DNA from: Bacteroidales bacterium
Lineage (GTDB): Bacteria > Bacteroidota > Bacteroidia > Bacteroidales > UBA932
DNA: 64,000 bases
Direction of reading: 5' to 3'
Assembly: GCA_024398105.1 (NCBI GenBank)
Contig: JAKSJP010000004.1
Span: 62,001 to 126,000, forward strand
Below are positions 57,407 through 64,000 of this stretch, in pieces. Within the stretch, counting starts at the first letter, position 1. Every line of letters begins with the position of its first letter. Under the pieces are notes generated by a model that saw nothing but the letters and a program-made list of their open reading frames with translations, had not been told where the DNA came from and made no database searches. The position numbers and the translations under genes are program-made.

Positions 57407-57444
57407 CAAATTTAGCAATAAAATGTCAAAATGTGTTATCTTTG
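57407..57444. promoter_or_regulatory. Divergent -7 boxes between yicC and glnS
   Basis: TAAATTTG on the minus strand at 57407-57414 and TATCTTTG on the plus strand at 57437-57444. No ideal -33 boxes. Confidence 0.45.
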
Positions 57445-57480
57445 GACCTTTCGTAAGAAATTTGATTCGTTAAGAACTTT

Positions 57481-59157
57481 ATGATGGAAGAGAACAACAG
57501 CAACATCCAGGAGCCAAGGAAGCTCAATTTCCTTGAGGAGATCATCGAGGCAGACCTTGCAGAGGGCAAGGTTGACAGCGTAATGACCCGTTTCCCTCCT
57601 GAGCCGAACGGATATCTGCATCTTGGACATGCCAAGAGCATCTGTATAAATTTCGGCCTTGCCCAGAAATACGGCGGCAAGACCAACCTTCGCTTTGACG
57701 ACACCAACCCTACCAAGGAGGACACCGAGTATGTAGACTCTATCAAGGAGGACATCAAGTGGCTCGGCTTCGACTGGGAGAACGAGTTCTATGCATCTGA
57801 CTATTTCGACCAGCTCTATGACTGGGCGGAGCAGATGATCAAGGAGGGACTCGCATATGTCGATGACCAGACCCAGGAGGAGATCAGCAAGGGACGTGGT
57901 TCAGTCGACAAGCCAGGTGTCGAGAGTCCTTACAGGAACCGCAGCGTGGAGGAGAACCTCCAGCTCTTCCGTGACATGAAAGCCGGCAAGTATGCCGACG
58001 GTGAGAAGGTACTCCGCGCCAAGATCGACATGGCACATCCTAACATGATGTTCCGTGACCCTCTCCTTTACCGTATCAAGCATGCGAACCACCATCGTAC
58101 CGGTGACAAGTGGTGCATCTATCCGATGTACGACTACACCCATGGCCAGTGCGACTCCATCGAGCATATCACCCACTCTATCTGTACTCTCGAGTTCGAC
58201 GTCCACAGACCTCTCTACGACTGGTTCATCAAGACTCTCCGCATCTACCCAAGCCATCAGTATGAGTTCGCGAGACTCAACCTTACATACACTCTCATGT
58301 CTAAGCGCAAGCTCCTCGAGCTCGTGCAGAAGAACTACGTAAGCGGCTGGGACGACCCTCGTATGCCTACGCTCTGCGGTGTCCGCAGAAGAGGTTATCC
58401 TGCAGCTGCGCTCAGGATGTTCTGCGAGAAGATCGGCGTCTCAAAGCGTGACCAGCTGATGGACATCCAGCTCCTCGAGTGGTGCGTACGCCAGGAGCTC
58501 AACGCGAAGTCAAACCGCTACATGGTAGTCCAGGATCCGATCAAGGTGACCCTCACCAACTGGGAGCCAGGAAAGGTAGAATGGTTCGACTGCCCGCTCA
58601 ACCCGGCTGAGCCGGAGGGTGCAACCAGAAAGGTTCCATTCACAGGTGAGCTTCTCATCGACAGGGCTGACTTCATGGAGGATGCTCCTAAGAAGTTCTT
58701 CCGCCTCAAGCCGGACGGAGAGGTGCGTCTCAAGTACACCTACATCATCAAGTGCAACGAGGTGATCAAGGATGCCGAGGGCAACGTGGTTGAGCTCAAG
58801 TGTACCTATGATCCATCAACTCACCCTGTTACAGGTGAGTGGCGTTCAGTCAAGGGTACCATCCATTGGGTATCGACCGAGCATGCAAAGCCTATCGAGC
58901 TCAGGAACTACGACCGTCTCTTCACCGAGGCTGACATGAACTCCATCCCTGCCGACAGGGACTACAAGGAGTTCCTCAACCCTGAGTCGCTCGTCGTCTC
59001 TACAGCATATGCTGAGCCAGCTCTCATCGAGGACAAGAGCGGCATCGCCGTTCAGTTCGAGAGAACCGGTTACTACATCATCGACAAGGACAGCACCGCC
59101 GAGAAGGTCGTCTTCAACAAGACCACCTCGCTCAAGGACTCTTACAGACCGGAATAA
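57481..59157 (+). CDS. glnS: Glutaminyl-tRNA synthetase
   Basis: 558 residues. Class I signatures: FPPEPNGYLHLGHAKS (HIGH variant HLGH) and LMSKRKLLELV (KMSKS variant); FDDTNPTKED is the glutaminyl-type marker. The C-terminal anticodon-binding beta-barrels occupy about 345-558. It charges tRNA-Gln directly, so Gln-tRNA is not made only through the amidotransferase route here. It is monocistronic, with its own -7 box, and is followed by repeat element B. Confidence 0.96.
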   Translation: MMEENNSNIQEPRKLNFLEEIIEADLAEGKVDSVMTRFPPEPNGYLHLGHAKSICINFGLAQKYGGKTNLRFDDTNPTKEDTEYVDSIKEDIKWLGFDWENEFYASDYFDQLYDWAEQMIKEGLAYVDDQTQEEISKGRGSVDKPGVESPYRNRSVEENLQLFRDMKAGKYADGEKVLRAKIDMAHPNMMFRDPLLYRIKHANHHRTGDKWCIYPMYDYTHGQCDSIEHITHSICTLEFDVHRPLYDWFIKTLRIYPSHQYEFARLNLTYTLMSKRKLLELVQKNYVSGWDDPRMPTLCGVRRRGYPAAALRMFCEKIGVSKRDQLMDIQLLEWCVRQELNAKSNRYMVVQDPIKVTLTNWEPGKVEWFDCPLNPAEPEGATRKVPFTGELLIDRADFMEDAPKKFFRLKPDGEVRLKYTYIIKCNEVIKDAEGNVVELKCTYDPSTHPVTGEWRSVKGTIHWVSTEHAKPIELRNYDRLFTEADMNSIPADRDYKEFLNPESLVVSTAYAEPALIEDKSGIAVQFERTGYYIIDKDSTAEKVVFNKTTSLKDSYRPE

Positions 59158-59541
59158 TCATATACTTCGGGAAATCTGCTGATATATGCTAGCGACCTAG
59201 GTCACCTGAAAAGGCCCCGACCTAGGTCACTTTCTTTTGGTATGTATCTGAAATTCAAGCAGATAAAAAATCTGCATGACCTAGGTCACCCATCTTTCGT
59301 CCGACCTAGGTCACCGGACGGTTCCCCGAAGGGACCGAAGACATAAGGGGCGACCTCAGCCGCAGCAGACAAGTCATGAGCGTAGCGAATGACGCAGGAT
59401 GCGAGAATGGACGAGCCCCGTTGCCTTCAGCCCCTTCGGTAGGGGGCGTCGGGCGGCTGTCCCTCTGGGGGACGACGACCGCCTGTCAGGCTTTGGGCGT
59501 CTGGCGGTCTGTTCCTCTGGGGGACGTCGGTCGACGGCCTG
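59158..59541. other. 384-base non-coding interval: element B and GC-rich repeats
   Basis: Between the convergent glnS and nth genes. The left third is the tetra-palindrome element B; the right part is GC-rich (CCTCTGGGGGACG twice) with hairpins such as GGTTCCCCGAAGGGACC and two imperfect repeats of about 51 bases. No gene is supported. Confidence 0.8.
59194..59312. repeat. Tetra-palindrome element, copy B
   Basis: GACCTAGGTC at 59194, 59219, 59278 and 59303, spaced 25, 59 and 25, identical to copy A. The 15-base spacers share CTGAAAA and GCC (first) and CA plus TTTCGTC (last) with A, while the 49-base middle differs but again holds a hairpin (GCAGAT-AAAAA-ATCTGC). Copies 1 and 2 are followed by CTTTCTTTTGG. 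Confidence 0.9.
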
Positions 59542-59551
59542 TCAGACCTTC
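59448..59551. repeat. Two imperfect GC-rich 51-base repeats
   Basis: Unit 1 starts CGTCGGGCGGCTGTCCCTCT and unit 2 CGTCTGGCGGTCTGTTCCTC; both continue with GGGGGACG and later CCTGTCAG. The second unit runs into the last codons of nth. Confidence 0.7.
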
Positions 59552-60186
59552 ACGTGTGTGGCGAGATACTCGCGGCAGAAGTCGGCGAGGCCGCAGGCGT
59601 CGCATTTCGGATTTCGGGCGGTGCAGGTGTAGCGGCCGTGGAGGATGAGCCAGTGGTGGCCGATGGCACGGTCCTCTTCGCTGATGTATTTCTCAAGCTC
59701 TTTCTGGACGGCGACGGGTGTCTTGCCGTCGGACAGTCCGATGCGGTGCGATACCCTGAAGACATGGGTGTCTACGGCGATCACTGGCTTGTCGTAGACG
59801 ACTGCCGCTATGACGTTGGCGGTCTTGATGCCTACACCCGGCAATCTGACGAGATCATCTATGTCCGAAGGTACCATGGAACCGAAATCCTCGACCAGCA
59901 TCTTTGCCATGGCGATCAGGTGTCTGGCCTTGTTGTTAGGATATGAGATGCTCCTGACGTAGCCGAAGACTTCCTCGAAGTCGGCGGCAGCAAGTGATTC
60001 CGGGGTCGGATATGCCTTGAAAAGCGGGGGAGAGACGATGTTGACCCTCCGGTCGGTGCACTGTGCGGACAGGATGACGGCGATCAGGAGGTGGAAAGGA
60101 TTGTCGTAATGGAGCTCTGTCTCCGCGACGGGGACGTTCTCCTTGAACCATCCTATCACTGACGCATATCTGTCTTTCTTCCTCAT
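59542..60186 (-). CDS. nth: Endonuclease III (DNA glycosylase/AP lyase)
   Basis: 214 residues. The helix-hairpin-helix LPGVGIKTANVIAAVV contains the catalytic Lys, the conserved Asp is in AVDTHVFRVSHR, and the four cluster cysteines follow the C-x6-C-x2-C-x5-C pattern in YTCTARNPKCDACGLADFC. It removes oxidised pyrimidines and cuts abasic sites. It lies 48 bases downstream of ftsE on the same strand, and its 3' end runs into GC-rich repeats. Confidence 0.95.
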   Translation of the reverse strand: MRKKDRYASVIGWFKENVPVAETELHYDNPFHLLIAVILSAQCTDRRVNIVSPPLFKAYPTPESLAAADFEEVFGYVRSISYPNNKARHLIAMAKMLVEDFGSMVPSDIDDLVRLPGVGIKTANVIAAVVYDKPVIAVDTHVFRVSHRIGLSDGKTPVAVQKELEKYISEEDRAIGHHWLILHGRYTCTARNPKCDACGLADFCREYLATHVKV

Positions 60187-60234
60187 TCCTGGCTGTCTTT
60201 GAAAATGCGGTAGTCCTGGGTCTCGGAGACCGGA

Positions 60235-60939
60235 CTAGATGTTGAGCGCGAGGTCGATGACCTCGTCCTCTTTCTGCTCGGTGCACTTCTCGCCCTGACA
60301 GACCATGACACGGCCGCGGTAGGTCTCGAAGATGCTTCGGTTGTGGGTCACCATGACGATGGCTGTACCTTCCTTGTTGATCTCTGAGAGGAGGTTCATG
60401 ATGCCGGAAGCGGTCTCGTTGTCGAGGTTTCCGGTCGGCTCGTCGGCGATGATGACCTCAGGCTTGTTGAGCAGGGCCCTTGCAATCGCGATGCGTTGCT
60501 GCTCTCCGCCGGAAAGCTGGTGAGGCATCTTGTGGGACTTGCTCTTCATTCCGACGTCCTCGAGGACCTCGTGGATCCTCTTCTCGATCAGGCCGTTTTC
60601 CTTCCAGCCTGTCGCCCTGAGCACGAATTCAAGATTGTCGTGGACGGTCCTGTCCATGAGAAGCTGGAAATCCTGGAACACCACGCCGAGCTTCCTGCGA
60701 AGGAAAGGAATTTCCTTCTCTTTGATGCTCTGGAGCTTGAAGCCGCAGACTTCGGCCTCACCTTTGCATAGCTTGTTCTCGGCTATCATGGTCCTGATGA
60801 TGGATGTCTTACCGGTTCCGACCTTGCCTACGATGTAGACGAAATCGCCAGGGAAAACCTCCATGTCAAGGCCATATATAACTACATTTTCGCCGTTCAT
60901 GATATCGGCGTTCCTGAATGTGATCACAGCTTGTTCCAT
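60235..60939 (-). CDS. ftsE: FtsE-like ABC ATPase of the FtsEX complex
   Basis: 234 residues. Walker [10 protein letters not shown], signature LSGGEQQR, Walker [13 protein letters not shown] and switch His in VMVTHNR. The overall sequence matches FtsE rather than other small ABC ATPases. FtsEX controls peptidoglycan hydrolases at division; ftsX is not adjacent. A C-terminal extension of about 15 acidic residues is present. The -7 box TATATTTG (60952-60945) lies just six bases before the ATG, suggesting a leaderless message. Confidence 0.88.
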   Translation of the reverse strand: MEQAVITFRNADIMNGENVVIYGLDMEVFPGDFVYIVGKVGTGKTSIIRTMIAENKLCKGEAEVCGFKLQSIKEKEIPFLRRKLGVVFQDFQLLMDRTVHDNLEFVLRATGWKENGLIEKRIHEVLEDVGMKSKSHKMPHQLSGGEQQRIAIARALLNKPEVIIADEPTGNLDNETASGIMNLLSEINKEGTAIVMVTHNRSIFETYRGRVMVCQGEKCTEQKEDEVIDLALNI

Positions 60940-60944
60940 AGTAG

Positions 60945-60952
60945 CAAATATA
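60945..60952 (-). promoter_or_regulatory. Possible -7 box abutting the ftsE start
   Basis: TATATTTG on the minus strand with its G six bases from the ATG. Confidence 0.45.
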
Positions 60953-60986
60953 TGGAATTTTAGGCAATCGGAAATGGAATTTTTAT

Positions 60987-60994
60987 TATATTTG
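60987..60994 (+). promoter_or_regulatory. Possible -7 box for the TPR protein gene
   Basis: TATATTTG 26 bases upstream of the preferred ATG at 61020. Confidence 0.5.
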
Positions 60995-61019
60995 TATAAA
61001 TATAGATATGCGTATGAAT

Positions 61020-63968
61020 ATGAAAAGAATGGCGGTCGCTCTGGCTGCTTTCATGATATCCTCTTCGGCTTTCACAGCCTTCGCCGACAGCGTCGACAAA
61101 CGCTTCAAGGAGGCTCTCTCGCTATATGAAAACGGCATGTATGCCCAGGCCAGGACGATATTCGACTCGATCGGAGATGATCCTCAGGCCATAGGCTGGT
61201 CAGTGCTCTGCTCCGTCAACCTCCAGGAGGTCGGATATGAGAACAGGCTGAACAACTTCATAGCCGACTATCCGTACTCCGGCCTGCTTCCAAAGGTCTA
61301 CTGGCAGCACGCCCTCAATCTCTTCGACCAGGAGGCGTATGAGGATGCGCGTTTCTATTTCGACCAGCTCACGGAGAAGAAGGTATCAAAGAAGGACAAG
61401 GCTGAGTATCTGTACAAGGTCGCATACTGTGACTTCGCGAACGGCGAGTCATCAAGCGCAGAGAAGATATTCCGTCAGGTCGAGGCCCTTCCGATAAACG
61501 ACTATACAGCCCCTGCACGTTATGCTCTCGGCTACATCAACTACGAGGACCAGGACTTCAAGGAGGCTCTTTCGTGGTTCGAGCAGTCCGTCAAGGACCG
61601 CCGCTTCGAGGAAGTGTCGAACTACTACATCATGGAATGCCATTTTATGGACAAGGACTACAAGTATGTCACTGACCATGGTGCCGAGATCTACGAGTCC
61701 GTACCTGAAGAGCGTCGTCCGCATCTTGCAAGGATCATTTCCGAGTCCTATCTCGTGCGTGGAAATGCCGACAAGGCAAAGGAATTCTACGACAGGATCG
61801 GAAATCTCAGCGGAAAGAGCAGGGGAGACCTGTTCTACGCAGGAACTCTTCTCTACACCACACAGGACTACAAGGGCGCGATCGAGAACTATGGCAAGAT
61901 GACAGACAGGACTGACTCCATCGGTCAGATCGCAAACTACAACATGGGCTACAGCTACATCCAGACCCGCAACAAGGTCGAGGCTCTTGAGAGCTTCAAG
62001 GCTGCATCTGAAGTCAACCATGATCCTAAGCTTACCGAAGACGCGTTCTACAACTATGCAAAGCTCGCGTTCGACCTGAACAGCGACAATTCGGTCTTCA
62101 ACAAGTATCTCGCAAAGTATTCCGACAAGGTCAAGGGTAACGCAATATATGCATATCAGGCGGTTTCTGCTCTCTATGACAGGAACTACGCCGCTGCGGT
62201 AGAAGCCTATGACAAGATCGATGACCTTGAGGATGATATGGTGGCTAACTATATGAAAGCCAACTATCTGAGGGCTGAGCAGCTTATCGGAAACGGCTCA
62301 TACAGGAATGCGGTTCCTTGTCTCAAGGCTGCTTCGTACTATTCTGACAAGCGTTCTTTCTTCAACCAGCTTTCACGCTACTGGCTTGCAGAGTCATATT
62401 TCAGGAATGACCAGTTCGACCTTGCAAAGGAACTCTATACAGACCTTTACAACAACTCGGCCCTTGACGGAAAGGACGAGGGCAAGATGATTCCTTACGA
62501 CCTCGCGTACTGCTACTTCAAGGAAGGCAATTATGAGACTGCGATAAAGTGGTTTGACCAGTATCTCCAGAACGGCAGCCTCTCTCGACGCAACGATGCG
62601 CAGACCCGCAGGGCCGACTGCTTCTATGCCCAGAAGAACTACAGCCTCGCTGCTGCCGCATACGGCGAAGCATCGAAGGGCGCTCCTGACCTCTATCCTG
62701 CATATCAGTCAGGTATCTCATACGGACTCTCCGGCAACAATGCCAAGAAGATAGATGCCCTCAAGGCAGCGCTCAGCGCTGATCCTAAGAAGGCATACTT
62801 CAACGAGGCCTGCTATGAGCTCGGCAGGACATATCTCGCCTCAGGCGACTCCAAGTCTGCGTCAGACTGCTTCAGCGCGATCATCGAAAAGAGCTCGGAC
62901 AAGACATACATCGCACGTGCACTCCTTGACAAGGGTACCGTGCTTCGCAATGCGAGGGACTATGACAAGGCTCTTGAAAGCTACAAGAGGGTTGTCTCAG
63001 ACATGCCTGGAACTGAATATGCGAACGAGGCTCTCAGCGCTATCGAGCTCGTTTATCAGGCAAAGCAGGATCCTGAGGCCTACGTCGCATATGTGGACAG
63101 CATCGGCGACTCAGCTGTTACAGTCGACATCGACAGGGAGCAGCTCGTGTTCAATGCGGCTGAGCAGATCTATCTCTCAGGCAACTGGCAGAAGGCTGTG
63201 ACCTCGTTTGAGAACTACAAGAGCAGCTATCCTACCGGAAGACGCATCGCTCAGGCTGACTTCTATCTTGCTGAGTCATACCGTGGCCTCGGACGTAAGG
63301 AGCAGGCTGTCGATTCATATTCGAAAGTGCTCGACAGCGACGACGACAGCTTCAAGGAGGTGTCGGCTCTTACCGCTGCAAGGCTTTCGTTCGAGATAGA
63401 GAACTACGCAGATGCACTCGATTATTTCAGAGGACTTGCGAAGATCGCGAAGCTTGACCAGAACAAGCACGTGGCAAACCTCGGTATGATGGAGTCTGCA
63501 TACCATGCAAAGGACTATGAGGCTGCTATCGAGGCTGCAGACATCGTGCGTGACGACAAGGCAAGCACCGATGACGAAGTGCTCCAGGCTGTCTATGTCA
63601 AGGCCAAGTCAAATCTGGCTTCCAGCGACCGAACAGCTGCCATGAACCTGTTCAGGTCCATCTCGTCAAAGACGTCTACCCCTCAGGGTGCCGAGGCTGC
63701 GTACATGCTTGCACAGGACAGCTTCGACAAGGGTGATTTCGACGATGTCGAGACCAAGGTGTTCGCTCTTGCCGAGTCTGGCTCGAACCAGAACTACTGG
63801 CTTGCCAAGTCTTTCATCCTTCTAGGTGATTCATATGTCGAGAGAGGTGATTACAGGCAGGCAAAGGCTACATTCGAGAGCGTCAGGGACGGCTATGGCA
63901 CAAAGGATGACGATGTACTTGACAATGTCGCAGTGAGACTCGCGAAGATCGCGGAAATGGGTAAGTAG
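61020..63968 (+). CDS. Large periplasmic TPR-repeat protein
   Basis: About 982 residues from MKRMAVALAAFMISSSAFTAFA, a Sec signal; ATGs at 61008 and 61014 are also possible. From residue about 25 to the end it is built of tetratricopeptide-like helical pairs, for example FKEALSLYENGMYAQARTIF, DFKEALSWFEQSVKDRRFEE and YDKALESYKRVVSDMPGTEY, roughly 20 or more. Such scaffolds bring envelope proteins together; a YbgF/BamD-like role is conceivable. Partner unknown. A new gene begins 25 bases after its stop. Confidence 0.87.
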   Translation: MKRMAVALAAFMISSSAFTAFADSVDKRFKEALSLYENGMYAQARTIFDSIGDDPQAIGWSVLCSVNLQEVGYENRLNNFIADYPYSGLLPKVYWQHALNLFDQEAYEDARFYFDQLTEKKVSKKDKAEYLYKVAYCDFANGESSSAEKIFRQVEALPINDYTAPARYALGYINYEDQDFKEALSWFEQSVKDRRFEEVSNYYIMECHFMDKDYKYVTDHGAEIYESVPEERRPHLARIISESYLVRGNADKAKEFYDRIGNLSGKSRGDLFYAGTLLYTTQDYKGAIENYGKMTDRTDSIGQIANYNMGYSYIQTRNKVEALESFKAASEVNHDPKLTEDAFYNYAKLAFDLNSDNSVFNKYLAKYSDKVKGNAIYAYQAVSALYDRNYAAAVEAYDKIDDLEDDMVANYMKANYLRAEQLIGNGSYRNAVPCLKAASYYSDKRSFFNQLSRYWLAESYFRNDQFDLAKELYTDLYNNSALDGKDEGKMIPYDLAYCYFKEGNYETAIKWFDQYLQNGSLSRRNDAQTRRADCFYAQKNYSLAAAAYGEASKGAPDLYPAYQSGISYGLSGNNAKKIDALKAALSADPKKAYFNEACYELGRTYLASGDSKSASDCFSAIIEKSSDKTYIARALLDKGTVLRNARDYDKALESYKRVVSDMPGTEYANEALSAIELVYQAKQDPEAYVAYVDSIGDSAVTVDIDREQLVFNAAEQIYLSGNWQKAVTSFENYKSSYPTGRRIAQADFYLAESYRGLGRKEQAVDSYSKVLDSDDDSFKEVSALTAARLSFEIENYADALDYFRGLAKIAKLDQNKHVANLGMMESAYHAKDYEAAIEAADIVRDDKASTDDEVLQAVYVKAKSNLASSDRTAAMNLFRSISSKTSTPQGAEAAYMLAQDSFDKGDFDDVETKVFALAESGSNQNYWLAKSFILLGDSYVERGDYRQAKATFESVRDGYGTKDDDVLDNVAVRLAKIAEMGK

Positions 63969-63992
63969 GGCGTTTAAAAGAAGGATCCGATT

Positions 63993-64000
63993 ATGAAAAA
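63993..64000 (+). CDS. Start of a further gene, 3' partial
   Basis: ATG AAA AA after an AAGGA ribosome-binding sequence 11 bases upstream, cut by the window edge. Probably co-transcribed with the TPR gene; nothing else can be said. Confidence 0.4.

Noticed and set aside
59376-59648. Small Arg/Gly-rich proteins in the GC-rich interval
   Set aside because: They overlap nth antisense and the repeats, with no ribosome site or family likeness.

Overview
The window looks like a chromosomal segment of an uncultured member of the Bacteroidota, most likely Bacteroidales. The evidence is: Bacteroidota-type promoters (TTG, 20 bases, TAnnTTTG) in front of several genes; a tmRNA whose tag reads GNNNYALAA; many Sec and lipoprotein signal peptides with short MKK starts; M1, M23 and M28 peptidases, GH97, GH27 and CE15 enzymes, and DUF3298, SIMPL and THUMP-like proteins typical of the phylum; and a base composition of roughly half GC by eye. 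I see no rRNA, tRNA, phage, transposase or CRISPR locus.

Layout. 1-8.7 kb is a xylan/pentose block: a 5'-truncated GH43, a two-headed secreted esterase, xylulokinase with its own promoter, a lipoprotein, then a reverse-strand operon of a GPH-type sugar symporter and a second GH43. 8.8-22.1 kb is mostly housekeeping and envelope: HAD hydrolase, TrmO, a small beta-barrel, M1 and M23 peptidases, an MscS channel, an SF1 helicase, cyclophilin, an SDR, a lipoprotein made only of a TonB plug domain, and a DUF3298 lipoprotein. 22.2-36.9 kb mixes carbohydrate esterases, NhaD, a membrane-tethered AraC-like protein, a propeller lipoprotein carrying a CxxCH motif with a membrane partner, a SIMPL protein, a methyltransferase, a TonB-dependent receptor behind an FMN riboswitch, a GH97 and a CE15 glucuronoyl esterase. 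36.9-37.3 kb holds tmRNA. 37.5-49.8 kb holds an SDR, an inositol-phosphatase family enzyme, a four-gene run (sensor-like protein, TrkH, RecD-like helicase, secreted hydrolase), GH27, a methyltransferase, phosphohexomutase and GreA. 49.8-64 kb holds peptidases, a Pif1-like helicase, an EamA transporter, YicC, GlnRS, endonuclease III, FtsE and a large TPR protein.

How the genes work together. The carbohydrate genes fit stepwise removal of acetyl, feruloyl and glucuronoyl esters and arabinose, xylose and galactose side groups from hemicellulose, import through a cation symporter, and entry of xylulose into the pentose phosphate pathway. They are scattered singly among housekeeping genes, and no SusC/SusD pair is present.

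Most unusual features: (1) two copies, 15 kb apart, of an element with four GACCTAGGTC palindromes spaced exactly 25/59/25 bases, each between convergent genes; (2) an FMN riboswitch controlling a TonB-dependent receptor, which points to outer-membrane flavin uptake; (3) a roughly 600-base non-coding locus at 48.64-49.30 kb with five 73-base repeats between two inverted, related long hairpins whose outer stems differ in sequence but keep pairing.
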